64,000 nt of DNA from Epiperipatus broadwayi (taxonomy: Eukaryota > Onychophora > Udeonychophora > Euonychophora > Peripatidae): the NCBI GenBank assembly GCA_028023455.1, contig JAQFVV010006543.1, positions 248,001-312,000 of the forward strand, written 5' to 3'. Positions 25,020 through 37,439 of this stretch are shown here, one piece after another. The stretch's first letter is position 1. Each line of letters starts with the position of its first letter. Under the pieces are notes generated by a model. The model was not told the DNA's origin. It was given only the letters and a program-made list of their open reading frames with translations, and searched no databases. A program made the position numbers and the translations under genes.

Positions 25020-26304
25020 GGTAAAACTGACTTATAGCAGCGTGAACACTTCGCTCTCTATTTTTAAAAAAATTAACTACTTTTCCCCCCCTAATAACTA
25101 TATCCAAATTTAATAAGTGTATGTAACTATATCTAAGTCTAAATGTCAATAAAAAAAAAAAGAAAAAAAAACTTACATTTACATGCATATTTTTCACTTA
25201 TAGCGGTCTTTGCTGTATATATAACCGTAAATAAATTAAGTATATTGACTATAAATGTTTTTACATCTACAGAAGAATAAATAACAAAAAAATGAACTTA
25301 CATTTAGGATCGGTGTGTCGAACTACGTCACTCTCACTATGTAATTGCAAAGTATATCTAACTATAAATGTATTTTTTTACATGAAGATTAATAAATAAA
25401 ATGGATGTGAGAAAACTTATTTTTTAGGCTCTATTTAGTCTCACCCAAAAAGTCCCTGCTGTAAAAATTATGAACTACTTTTCTCACGTGTTATTTTTGA
25501 CGCGTGTAAAATTCTGAACTACTTTTGCTTTACCGCGTGGAATTTTGTCTTTATAAAAAATGGCATCTAGAGTGGCTATCATAACAATAGTGCCTCCAAA
25601 TGAGATTATGGATGTTTTGTATGAAATGTGGTCAATTCCATAGTTTGCAATTGTTCTATCAGACAACGAGTATTCCATGTTTCTGCCAGAACATCCAAAA
25701 CATCCATAATCTCATTTGGAGGCACTATTGTTGTGATGGCCACTCTAGATGCCATTTTTTATAAAGACAAAATTCCACGCGGTAAAGCCACGGGTAAAGC
25801 AAAAGTAGTTCAGAATTTTACACGTGTCAAAAATGACACGTGAGAAAAGTAGTTCATAATTTTTACAGCAGGGACTTTTTGGGTGAGACTAAATAGAGCC
25901 TAAAAAAGTAAGTTTTCTTACATCCATTTTATTTATTAATCTTCATGTAAAAAATACATTTATAGTTAGATATACTTTGCAATTACATAGTGAGAATGAC
26001 GTAGTTTGACACACGTTCCTAAATGTAAGTTCATTTTTTTGTTATTTATTCTTCTGTAGATGTAAAAACATTTATAGTCAATATACTTAATTTATTTACA
26101 GTTATATATACAGCAAAGACCATTATAAGTGGAAAATACGCATGTAAACGTAAGTTTTTTTTCCTTTTTTTTATTGACATTTAGACTTAGATATAGTTAC
26201 ATACACTTATTAAATTTGGATATAGTTATTAGAGGGGAAAAAGTAGTTAATTTTTTTTAAAAATAGAGGGCGAAGTGTTCATGCCGCTATAAGTCAGTTT
26301 TACC
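25020..26304. mobile_element. Foldback DNA transposon with 8-bp target-site duplication
   Basis: The element begins GGTAAAACTGACTTATAGC and ends with its exact complement, flanked by AAACATTA at 25012-25019 and 26305-26312. Arms of about 600 bp (25020-25618 and 25696-26304) are near-perfect inverted copies around a 77-bp centre. An 8-bp duplication with long terminal inverted repeats fits a cut-and-paste DNA transposon (hAT, Merlin or P-like timing of 8 bp), and the GG start argues against canonical hAT CAG ends. It encodes no transposase: the mirror frames at 25484-25678 and 25628-25843 are just arm sequence read twice. Non-autonomous. Confidence 0.88.
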
Positions 26305-26319
26305 AAACATTATATAGTA

Positions 26320-28570
26320 TATCATTTATTCCACATTATCACACTTAAAATATTAAATTTTTTTTTTAAATTATTAAACATTTTTTTATAAGAATCTAAG
26401 CACTATGTTAGTAAATAATTTAATATTTCTATGTTTCTTTCCTATCTCTAACCTATGAATAAGCATTAATATGAAAGTTAGTAAAAAAAAAAAAAAGTTC
26501 AAAATCATATTTACAAAACTCCATCGAAAGTTTCATTGAAAGAAAATGTTCTTTTTTTTCTTCTCTTCACCACTTGTTGACAAAAACTCTGTTTGATGCC
26601 AAAACCATACATGCTCTGAATGTTTCACTTTTTAAGACAAAAATGAATGACAATGTTCCAAAATAAAAATACGGTAAGTCGACTTTACAATATCCGGATT
26701 GATTTATAAATATCCATGGATTTGCTTTTAAAAGTTTATAAAATAATAATTCATTAAAAATAATTATTGAAAGTATTTTTTTAAATATCATATAACAAAA
26801 TAATTTCAAAAGTTCTGCTACCTGTATTCAAATTTTCCGACGGTTTATATTCTCTGATACGGCAATAAAATTTAGCATTCCTCAATATTTACTACATAGT
26901 TTAAAACTTCCATAAATAATTTTAATATCTTTTGTATGACCAGCATACACTAATTAATAATAGGATAATTTTAATTACCTATTTTCCAAAAATATAAAAT
27001 GTTCCGATAATGATCTAATTTTTTTTACATCTTTTAAAATTATTATAATAGCTTTAAATCGATTATTAAATATCTCTTCATAAAGAAATATTTCTGCATC
27101 TTAAAATCATTCTTTTATCAAATTTAAAAGTTTTTTTTTTTTAAATTTACAAACTTATTTTAAATAAGTTCTCCAAATAAAAGCATTTTTTATTATTTTT
27201 ACTTTCCACTTCTGGTGAACTTTTCTAAATCTTTCCTGTGATGTCCAACTTGTTAATCTCCATAGCAAAGTAAAATTATTAATTACAACAGACAAAATTA
27301 TGTGCCCAATGGAAAAATCATAATTCTGATATTTTCCACATAAATTAAAATTTAATAATGTTTGATTCATGTTTAATGTGACGTTAAAATTTGGCTTAAT
27401 AAATTGGCAGATAAGGAATTACTTAGCTTTTAGCATGGCTTATCTCTATTATACGATCCTTATAATAAAGTACTGTACTTTCTTTTTAAAATTAGAAATT
27501 AATATAATTGACTACTAATGGTGTACTTAGTTAACCAAAGTGATCGTAATAGTGATAACAATAGTAGTACCCTGAAAAATAACTGTGCACCTGTTTTATA
27601 CCCAAACAAATTACACATTTGATTGGTTTAACTAAAAAATGAACTGCTAGCTTACTACATCCCTGGCCAACAACGCAGGATCAAAGTTAAAAATAAATAA
27701 TAATTTATCTAATATTTATTATATTATTTAATTCTTAGTTAATTTTCATATTTTATTTACAGCTACCAAACACTTTAAAATAACTTTTAAATTCATATCG
27801 TAATATTTATTATTACTTTTAGCCTTCTTTTAAAACGTAGTTATTTTTCAAAACAAAAATAAAATCTAATTTTACTTATTACATTCATTTTAAAAACCCA
27901 ACTTAATATTTGTAACAGCTAATTTTATTTTTATTCTGGGATAGACAAATATAATATTTTTAAATTTTACATTAGAATTTTAAAACAGTTTTGCAACTTT
28001 ACTAAAAAAAACTCAGCAAGCACACGTGTGAATATCTACACATCACATGACTTACAAAATAAATGAAATGCTTATAATTTAACTGAAAATAAAATAAATG
28101 ATTTAATTTACAAAATATAAAAATAATATTATAGCAAAATTTAGAATAATTATTTTAATATTATAAAATCGAATATGCCCTTATTAAATATAATTATTAT
28201 TATTATTATTATTAAATAGTCTATTTATTTAACTGTAAGTTATTATTTTTAAAATTTACTTTAAACATTTATTTACAAAACTTATTAATGTAGTATTTAT
28301 TATGGCCAGTTTTCCCAACCATACAATATTATAATTTATCTTTAGTTGACTGTCTTTACAATTTTAACATAATATTCTACAGTAAATATTCTTATTTACT
28401 TTAATTTGACTTTTTAAGAGATTGTCAACACAGTATATACATCATGCCCTTAAATAGCTTTTAAATTTAAAATTTTTTAGTAAATTGATATAAACAATTC
28501 ATCCTAACCTAAACAAAAGGTACAATATATATATATATTATATGATGTCTGTATTTTTAAAGCAATATAC
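26320..28570. other. No gene recognised
   Basis: AT-rich with stops in all frames; 26567-26809 and 27155-27370 minus are open for 70-80 codons but match nothing I know. A short ATT microsatellite lies at 28192-28215. Confidence 0.45.
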
Positions 28571-28684
28571 GTAATTATATAACTGAATATTTGTAAATAC
28601 AATTACTAAATAATTAAAAATTTTATCCACTTAGGAGCGCTTTTGATTATCCCAGTAATCTGTGTCAACTAAAGCTTTGAAATG

Positions 28685-29371
28685 CTAACTTTCCCACAAT
28701 CCCATGATCTTAATGTTTGCTGCTTGCCTGTTAATTAAGTCATGTTTATATTTGTATATTAGCATAGCTTCCTTTATTTTTCTTTTATTATTATTTTTTT
28801 CAATTTGCAATATTTTTACACAGTTAAAATTGAAGTCAAAACCATAAATACATGATTTATTATGGTCGTAAAAAACAGATGCTGAAATATTATTATCTAC
28901 TATGCAATTTTGTTTTGATTTCTGGACACGTTTTAATAATAGCAAGTGTTCTTTAGTTCTTTTTTCCAACATACATCTAGATTCACCTATATATCCACTG
29001 CCACACCTACATATCCATTTATAAATGACACAATTTTTATTTATAAATGAGGTTTTATCTTTGGAGTTATTTATTAATTTGTTTAATGTAGGAGGTGTGT
29101 AAAATGCAATATCACATATATCTTTATAAATTTTCCTTATAAACTTTACTTGATCATTTGAAATATATTGGATTGATATCCATATTTTTTATTAGCAGGA
29201 GAATCAATATTATTATTAAAATTTTTATTTTTATATTTTGTATTAAAATCTCTAATAACATTATATATGTGATTATAACTGTAGCCAACATTTAACAATT
29301 CATTTGAATATATTTCAATATTTTTGCCTTTATCTGATGAATATTTGCAAAAACTATTATTTCTAAATAAG
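28685..29371 (-). pseudogene. PLE3 left arm GIY-YIG endonuclease remnant
   Basis: The minus strand reads VIYKWICRCGSGYIGESRCMLEKRTKEHLL from about 29022 on, a GIY-YIG core (GYIGES) with the R and E/H positions of the domain, then 95 codons to MGLWES-stop at 28685. Upstream (29371-29030) corresponds to the RT-endonuclease linker and is frame-broken. There is no YVDD. Confidence 0.75.
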
Positions 29372-29379
29372 ATTTAATG

Positions 29380-30105
29380 TGTGTTCAGTTTCTTGATCTT
29401 AAAATAACTAGAAATCAATGCATGCTGGATTACTGTATGACCATTAAACCAATAGTAAAAAGAGGTTATATTCCATATAAATAAAAAGTGCCAATGTCAC
29501 ACAAAATGGCAGGTTTGAAGTCCTTCTTATTTAGAAATAATAGACTTTCCAAACATTCATCAAATAAAGGCAAAAATATTGAAATATATTCGAATGAATT
29601 GTTAAATGTTGGATACAGTTATAATCACATATATAATGTTATTAGAAATTTTAATACAAAATATAAAAATAAAATTTTTAATAATAATATTGATTCTTCT
29701 GATAATAAAAAATATGGATATCAATCCAATATATTTCAAATGATCAAGTAAAGTTTATAAAGAAATTTTATAAAGATATATGTGATATTGCATTTTACAC
29801 ACCTACATTAAACAAATTAATAAATAACTCCAAAGATAAAACCTCATTTATAAATAAAAATTGTGTCATTTATAAATGGATATGTAGGTGTGACAGTGGA
29901 TATATAGGTGAATCTAGATGTACGTTGGAAAAAAGAACTAAAGAACACTTGCTATTATTAAAACATGTTCAGAAATCGAAACAAAATTGCATAGTAGATA
30001 ATAATATTTCAGCATCAGTTTTTTACGACCATAATAAATCATGTATTTATGGTTTTGACTTCAATTTTAACTGTGTAAAAGTATTGCAAATTGGAAAAAA
30101 ATAAT
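29380..30105 (+). pseudogene. PLE3 right arm: RT tail and GIY-YIG remnant
   Basis: Starts in the centre with VQFLDLKIT (the post-YVDD FLDL motif) in a broken frame at about 29385, then 29488-29751 open with MAGLKSFLFRNNRLSKHSSNKG and YSYNHIYNVIRNF, a linker-region block. After a frameshift, VIYKWICRCDSGYIGESRC gives the GIY-YIG core at about 29865-29925, and the frame ends near 30105. Several frame changes make it non-functional. Confidence 0.75.
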
Positions 30106-30340
30106 AATAAAAGAAAAATAAAGGAAGCTATGCTAATATACAAATATAAACATGACTTAACAGGAAATCAGCAAACGTTAAGATCATGGAATTGTGGGAA
30201 AGTTAGCATTTCAAAGCTTTAGTTGACACAGATTACTGGGATAATCGAAAGAGCTCCTAAGTGGATAAAATTTTTAATTATTTAGTTACTGTATTTACAA
30301 ATATTCAGTTTTATATATATATATAATATACAAATATATA

Positions 30341-30474
30341 TATATATATCAAAATACAGTAAAATTTACATAAATTATATTATTTTTAGAAGTACTTTTA
30401 ACTAAACATTTAGACAAAAGTACTTCTAAAAATAATATAATTTATGTAAATTTTACTGTATTTTGATATATATA
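30341..30474. repeat. Near-perfect 59-bp hairpin (MITE-like)
   Basis: Arms 30341-30399 and 30416-30474 are complementary almost throughout, from ATATATCAAAATACAGT to AGAAGTACTTTT, with a 16-base loop AACTAAACATTTAGAC. No target duplication can be told from the flanking AT tracts. It lies immediately outside PLE3. Confidence 0.85.
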
Positions 30475-30565
30475 TTGATTTGCATATTACATATATTGAG
30501 TAACGAATACTGATATCAAACTTAATTTATTATATATATAATGGCAGTTAATTAAAAGCTATTGT

Positions 30566-30812
30566 AATAACAATAAAACAAAAAATAATAAATATAATGG
30601 TAATTAACTATTATATACAATCTTTCAATGTGCAGAATTGTATCTCAGTTAATTTCTTAACTCTCCTCATTTGCTATTAACAGAAGATGAGGAGAGCTAA
30701 AGAATTAAGAGCAGATGAGGAGAGTTAAAGAATTAACTGAGAGTACTTCTGCAGATTGAAAGACTGGATGTAATAGTTAATTACCATTGCATTTATTATT
30801 TTTATTGTTATA
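30566..30812. repeat. Foldback with internal duplicated GATGAGGAGAG block
   Basis: Outer arms (30566-30650 and 30735-30812) are inverted copies built on TGGTAATTAACTATTA and CAATCTTTCAATGTGCAGA. Between them GATGAGGAGAGCTAAAGAA (about 30685) and GATGAGGAGAGTTAAAGAA (about 30714) repeat directly, and CTCTCCTCAT is their inverse on the left. So two and a half copies of an inner unit are present, as in the hammerhead elements, but no hammerhead core is visible. Confidence 0.7.
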
Positions 30813-30819
30813 TATATAT

Positions 30820-31955
30820 ATATCGATATGTGTATATATGTATATACATATTTAAAGCATATGTGTGTGTGATTGTATGAGTGTGCACACATTTGGTATA
30901 TATGTTGCTGAACAAAAAAATGTATAATTGAAAATTATTTTTTTTATTAATTTTTAATTTTGTTTATATTTTATTTACCATATTTTACAATTACTATTAG
31001 TTAAACTGCAGATATAAAAATCATATATATGGAAAAAATATAACATATATGTGAGGATGGATGAATATTCTCTGTAAGCCATTTAATCAGATAATTCAAG
31101 AAACATTGTTGGAGGAGATACTAGCAGGCAATATTTCATTATATATTAATATTTTCTTTATATTTTTTAAAAATAAACATTTTGCTTAATTGGACTCTAG
31201 ATTTCCAAGCCATAGATCTTGACTCCAGCTTTATTATTTCTGGTGCTCAAATCTTTTATGAACTCCAGAGAAATAAACCAATTCATTGTTTTTTTATTGT
31301 TGACTCTAAAAAAATATCTGACTTTTAAAATAAGATTATATTTTAACTTGGAGTTTAACTTTACTAAAGGGTTTTAGAAATAATAAAAAAATAAATGGAT
31401 TTCATTTTATTAATTTCTTTGGTAAGCTACATTTAATGCCTGAATTTGTTATATATATTTTTGAAGCCATTTTTACTATTTCTTTGAAATTAGTTGAACT
31501 CCTAATTACTAACTGCGTCATTCCCTTTGAACCATTCTGGAGTATACCTAAAAGATATTCTTATATAATTCTAGAAATTGCATTGAATCTCAGTGCAATT
31601 ACCTGAGGAAAATGTACTTACTATTCTTTATCATAAAACTTTTAATATTTAGCATATTTTGAACAATATCTCCCTGTACTTTCATATTATATAATATACT
31701 AAAAAAAATTGATTCCTCTAATTCACCTAATATCAGTTACATGAAAAATCTTGCAGGATTAATTTGTATATCATGAATAAGTGAAGCGGAAATTCTTAAT
31801 TTTTTTATATTATATTTGTTTATGTTAATTAAAAAGCAGATATATTAATCTTCAATTGAATTTGAATGCTTGTCTGGTCTAAAGGTAATCTTTGGATTAA
31901 TGAACAATTGCTAAGAATCATTCATGTATTCACTAATCTGAAGTAGTAATCAAAA
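30820..31955. other. No gene seen
   Basis: AT tracts and broken frames; no recognised element. Confidence 0.5.
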
Positions 31956-31960
31956 TGTAA

Positions 31961-32310
31961 TATATATATATATATAATAAAACAATCCACTAGAATAAAA
32001 CTACAAAATTTTAAAAAATGCCTATATAAAATTGAAGATTAATATCCTTTGCTATAGCCAGCTTCGGCGTATTCCGCCATCTTAAGTAGCAATACATTAA
32101 TATTTAAAAAAATATTAGCATATTGCTACTTAAGATGGTGGAATACACCGAAGCTGGCTATAGCAAAAAAATATTAATATATTGCTACTTAAGTTGGCGG
32201 AATACACTGAAGCTGGCTATAGCAAAGAATATTAATCTTCAATTTTATATAGGCATTTTTCAAAATTTTGTAGTTTTATTCTAGTGGATTGTTATATATA
32301 TATATATATT
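31961..32310. repeat. Foldback with three copies of a 57-bp hairpin unit (family D)
   Basis: Outer arms (31961-32072, 32220-32310) share the CACTAGAATAAAACTACAAA terminus with the 14.1 kb repeat. The centre has one inverted (about 32044-32095) and two direct (about 32120-32167, 32180-32226) copies of a unit that reads ATTGCTACTTAAGATGGCG, GAATA, then CGCCGAAGCTGG and CTATAGCAA. Each unit folds: TTGCTA with TAGCAA, and GGCG with CGCC. The arrangement mimics a hammerhead (stem I, CTTAAGA core, stem II, GAAG), but core position G5 and the GAAA box are altered. Confidence 0.75.
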
Positions 32311-32319
32311 CTGGTACTC

Positions 32320-34980
32320 TATAATATAATGGTTAAAAAATTGCTATAAAATTCTGTATTAATAATATTTAGAATGTCAAATATCTTTTGTTAAGAAAAT
32401 GTTTGCTTTTCTATTTATCCACTTATGTATATAGCAACATATTATATATAAGTGACTGAAAAATAAAGCAACAATATTTCTTAACAAGAGATGTTTCACA
32501 TTCTAATATATATCTATTGATTTATTTGTACATCCTTTTTAATTGTTAGGGTAATCTTCTTAATGTATAAAAAGAATCAATTTGAAAGCAGCTGCCCCTT
32601 TCTTATTACCATATGTTTGATGTATAATGACTTTTAGCTTTTCCCTGAATTTAAATGTCAGGGCATGTCTTATGCCAAAATGTCTAAAAAAAATTATATA
32701 GTTTAATTTTATAAAAAATAGATTTTTGTTAGCGACTTATAATGATATAATTCTGCACACAAAAAGTTACTATCAGTATATTTATAAAATTTATAGCTAT
32801 AAAATAATTTTGAAAGCTTGATTTATAATATTTTAGTCTTAAATAGTACTTATCATGCTAAAGTATTTAAATCTTTAATAGCTGATAGCTTAAAATAATT
32901 AGTAATATATTTTCAAAGTAAATAGTATTAATGTAGTCAAAATTTAACCACTAAAATGTTTTAAAAATGTTTGAAAACCAGGTTCAAATTCTATATTTAG
33001 CTTTTCTAATAATTAAATTAAATTCTTAGTGTATTAAACTAATTTTAATTTTAGCACAGAATATTATAATTAAATATTAGAGTTATATAATTATAAAAAG
33101 TTATTATAAAGCTAATAATAATTAAAGATAGGATTTAAAATAGTACATAAATGAATGCCTGAATGAATGAATAAATATAATATTAAATTTTAACATTTAT
33201 TTAGTTTAAAGTACTTAATAATATATATATAAGTACTTTAACATGCTGAAGAAGAAGCTGTCAGAAATAACAAAAACAATTAAATTAATCTAGGCCTAGT
33301 ACTTTCGAGATTTTTGCTCATATTCATGGCCAAAATAAGTTATAAACCATTGTTATAATATTACTAAATAATAATGTATGCAAATGCATATGCAAATTAA
33401 AGTCAATTTAAAATATATTCTGAACAACTTTCACAGATTAAAATTAATGGTAAATTAAATGTATTAAATGTTATGGGTAATATTTATTTTATTTCAAGTA
33501 TACTGTAAATTTCAATTATGTAATAATTTATTTCATTCTAATGTTCAAATTTGTAAATAATAATTGTAATAAGAAATATTTTTAATTTTATTATCTAGAT
33601 AGAAAAATTAATTTATTTTAAAAACTAAACATTATAGCAACCTTCCTTAGTTTCAGTAGAATGTGGATTGGAACCAATAAAGGAAAGGAGATATAGATTT
33701 AAATGTAAATGATGAGTTTTTGAAAGTGGTCATCTTGCCAATATATAAATAGGTAAAATTAATACCTGCAAACACACACACTCTCTCTCAACATTTCTCC
33801 TTGGCTTCTTCTACACACTTGAAATAAATTTTTTCTGTGTTTTAACACTTCAGGTTTAATTCAGAAGTATAATTTTATTTAATTTTTTATTTTCTTAGTT
33901 TAAAATAATGTGTAAACAAAATTAAATTATCTGGACACAATGTCTGAATTTAACCTTCAAGGATAAGAAATATTCATTTCATCCAGCTTTATTTCCACCC
34001 AAGAGAAAAAAAATCATTTTCCTGAATCTGAGTAAGAGAAAAACAATAGACATATTTTTAAGATGTTTAAAAAATATTGTGAAACATTAGAATAAATTAC
34101 TTACATTATAAAATGGAAATATAAAATATTTCAAAAAGTGATATTATGTTTTAAAATTAATTTAAATGAACTTTTCCTGAATTAAATATAAAAGCTTGCA
34201 TTCTCTCTCTCTTTAATCGTCACTTTTATGAAAACCACTATAATTTTAAATTGTGATATTTGAAAAAAAATATTTCTTCTGCTGAATACTGCTCTTATTA
34301 TCGCTAATTAATAAAATGTTTTAAAGGATTAAAATTCAAATGTTTAAATTAAATATGGAAAATGTTTTATTGCAATATAATAAATATTGTTGTTTAATCC
34401 AAGGAAATCTGCTTAATGATTGGCCATACTTGTTTAATTTGCTAGCATAATTTATTTAAAATTTTACTTAAAGATAACCATGAAATGCTTTTATATTTTT
34501 AATTGTTATATTGTTACACTGGATATTATTGTTGTCCACAGAAGTTTGTTGCTTAATAAACTGTTCCCATTTAATGGTTAAATGGTAGAAGAACTGAGAA
34601 AATATGACTTTATTTTATTTTATTTTGAAATAGTAAAGAATTAATATTTTATTTATGTTCATAATTTTTGCTTACAAGATTATTATTTTAAATGCATATT
34701 ATCTTATGCAATTTTGCATGCTATTTTAGTAATAATTTTTGATCAATGTTCTCAAAATATCAGTGTATGATATTTGCATATTTTAAAATAGTATGTGTTC
34801 CCTTCCCCTTTTCTTGTGGATTATTTATTTATAAAAGATATATTATTATGCTGAATGCAGTATTATTGGATGTTTGTTTTTATTATTTTATTTTATTGCT
34901 TGTTTATTGCCTAATTTTAACCAAGCTATGTTTAGCATTTGTTATTATTTATTGTCTTTGACATCTGTTAGTTATAGTAC
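32320..34980. other. No gene seen
   Basis: AT-rich with broken frames. A (CA)n-(CT)n patch lies at 33771-33789, and a CTCTCTCTCT run at 34203-34212. Confidence 0.5.
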
Positions 34981-34988
34981 TTTTGCTT

Positions 34989-35176
34989 AGAGATTATAGC
35001 TTTAGTCTCTTTTTATTTATGAATGCTTATTTTTGCCAATATTGTTAGAGACTGTAGTGTATGTCTCTTATTATTTTTTCTACCTTATTTTAAAAGAGAT
35101 AGTAGCATTTTCTCCCTCTTATATTTGTTACCTTGCTAATACATATATTTTGGAGATTGTAGCTTAGGCTGTCTCT
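34989..35176. repeat. Four spaced copies of a GAGA...TCTC hairpin
   Basis: AGAGATTATAGCTTTAGTCTCT at 34989-35010 is followed by related imperfect stems at 35047-35068, 35095-35119 and 35152-35176, each opening with (A/G)GAGA, containing GTAG or ATAG, and closing with TCTCT or CCTCT. Spacing is 48-59 bases. The intervals themselves are not clearly repeated. Function unknown. Confidence 0.5.
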
Positions 35177-35179
35177 AGT

Positions 35180-36395
35180 TTAAGGCAACCCTATTTAGTA
35201 TTATTCTCCCTGATGTGCATTTTCATCATTCTGTAACTAGTGACAAAGTCTTGGATCATTTTTCTTATTGCCCTCAATATACCATCATACTTTCATTTTT
35301 CCTTTTTCTAGTTATCTCAATATGGATTTAGTTTGTTATTGAAAATGTATTTTGTAAAGAATGTGTAATATTTTGCCATGACTTTCTCTGGCAATTATAG
35401 TTGTTTTTATCAAGATACTGAGGAATTCCACCCTTACCTATTTTAGCATTATTGGTTTATTTAGATGTGAATTACATATTGTTGAAGTGTAAGTTCTGTA
35501 TTTAAGCTCTGCTGATAGATAATAAATAATTAATTTCAAAATTTCAAATTGTATCTTAAGCATAAATAGACAATATACATCTCTCTTATCACTTCTTCAT
35601 TGCTGGATGGATAAGCTTGTATTTTTAAATAATATTAAATATTCATAAAAGGTACCCTATTCATAAAAAGGATATTGTCAGTGTGAGATTACCTTAATAT
35701 CTAAATTAACAGAAAATTTCTTTTGATTAACCAGATTAATTTTGCTTAGCTAAATTTATTTTTCATAAATCCATTTGTAGTTTTAACCTTCTGATGAATA
35801 TTTTTGAAAGAAAAAATGTTTGTGAAAGCCCTTGGCATCGCGGACTTAAAGGATATGTTATATTTGTGACATATTGTGACTTGTTTTTCTGTGAAATAAA
35901 TATTTGTTTTATTATTAAGAAATCTCTGATAGTCATTTTTTCACATCATCCACTCATTAACCAGAAATCTAAATAAATTATTTTAAATTTTTGTTTTGAG
36001 AGTACATGAACATTGAAGTTAATATGAGTTACTTTACCAAATTATATTTAAGTATTAGAATTACATCTAAGAAAGGTGCATTTTGCTTAATAAAAATTAT
36101 AATGACATATTATTATTTGAGATCACTTCAGCCAATTTAATTTGCTTATTAAAAGATCACTGTGTTTATTTATTTTAAAATAATATTTTCCATAAAAATT
36201 ACACCATATTTATTATTCTATAATAAATTTAGATTATAAAATGATTTAGTTTAAATTTAAAGATATTTAAATAGATTTATTCTATGGCACTTAGAATGGC
36301 TATAAAATCCTTTACCTATCCTTAATATCTTAATGTCATCCTAGAGTTTATTAGTTATCTTATTCTAAATTAAGAGATTATGTTGTGTTTTATTT
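35180..36395. other. No gene seen
   Basis: AT-rich; frame 35794-35976 plus (60 codons) matches nothing I recognise. Confidence 0.5.
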
Positions 36396-36398
36396 TAA

Positions 36399-36718
<320 letters not shown>

Positions 36719-36719
36719 G

Positions 36720-37430
36720 TGATAAGACATTAACTTAGGAATAGGTGTATGCCTTATTCGTTTACTAGGATTTCATTCTATATTAAATAGACATTAAAAA
36801 TCTAAAAAAAAAATATGATTAAAATGAATCATATTATCCTGGGATACCGTAATTTACTTGATGAACCATATTATTTAAATTATTTTACTTAAGAAATAAT
36901 TATTTTCAAACATGATGATTTTTGATGATAAAGATTTAAGAAAACATTTTCAGATTTTATAAGATTAAATATAATGTTTCATTTGTTCATGGCAGTGAAA
37001 TACCTAAGAATTTGATAAGAAAGATGATAGTGGTAGTAGATGTTGTAAGAGAAGGATGTTAAATGTGATCTCAATGGCATATGCTTGCAATATTAGGAGT
37101 CATCCATTTGTATTAGAACAAGTTGAGAGTTCTCATCTTAAGTTATTGATAATATTGCTTTATATTTTAATGATATTTTATTGTAATTGCTTACCCCTGT
37201 ATCTCTTTATATTGTGGCATATGGCTTTTTTATATAATCCCATTGAGTTTAGCTAACATTATTTTTGGCTTATGTTATACATTTTTTTATATTTATTATT
37301 AACTGCAATTTACAAGTTATATTTTATTAAATTGTTTCATTATTCTGATTCGCATTTCTTTTGGTTATAATTTGGCAAACTCGATTTGTTCTTTCTCTTT
37401 CCATAGATTTTATATATATATATGTTGATA
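36720..37430. other. No gene seen
   Basis: AT-rich, no recognised element. Confidence 0.5.
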
Positions 37431-37439
37431 TGAAGATTT

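Larger units (their letters stand above)
28575..30313. mobile_element. PLE3: palindromic Penelope-like insertion
   Basis: Arms 28575-29371 (minus) and 29526-30313 (plus) are inverted copies of the post-YVDD RT and GIY-YIG region plus 3' end, separated by a unique 154-bp centre. The centre holds the extra upstream RT sequence carried by the plus copy only. The arms end in a shared TTTTAATTATTTAGT segment. AT repeats at both edges hide any target duplication. This is a different PLE family from PLE1 and PLE2 by protein sequence. Confidence 0.85.

Noticed and set aside
25484-25843. Mirror-image frames sharing TSIISFGGTIV
   Set aside because: Both are the same transposon arm read in opposite directions; no known domain.
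30341-30474. microRNA-type hairpin
   Set aside because: Near-perfect 59-bp arms bordered by AT tracts fit a MITE or foldback; no evidence for a processed small RNA.
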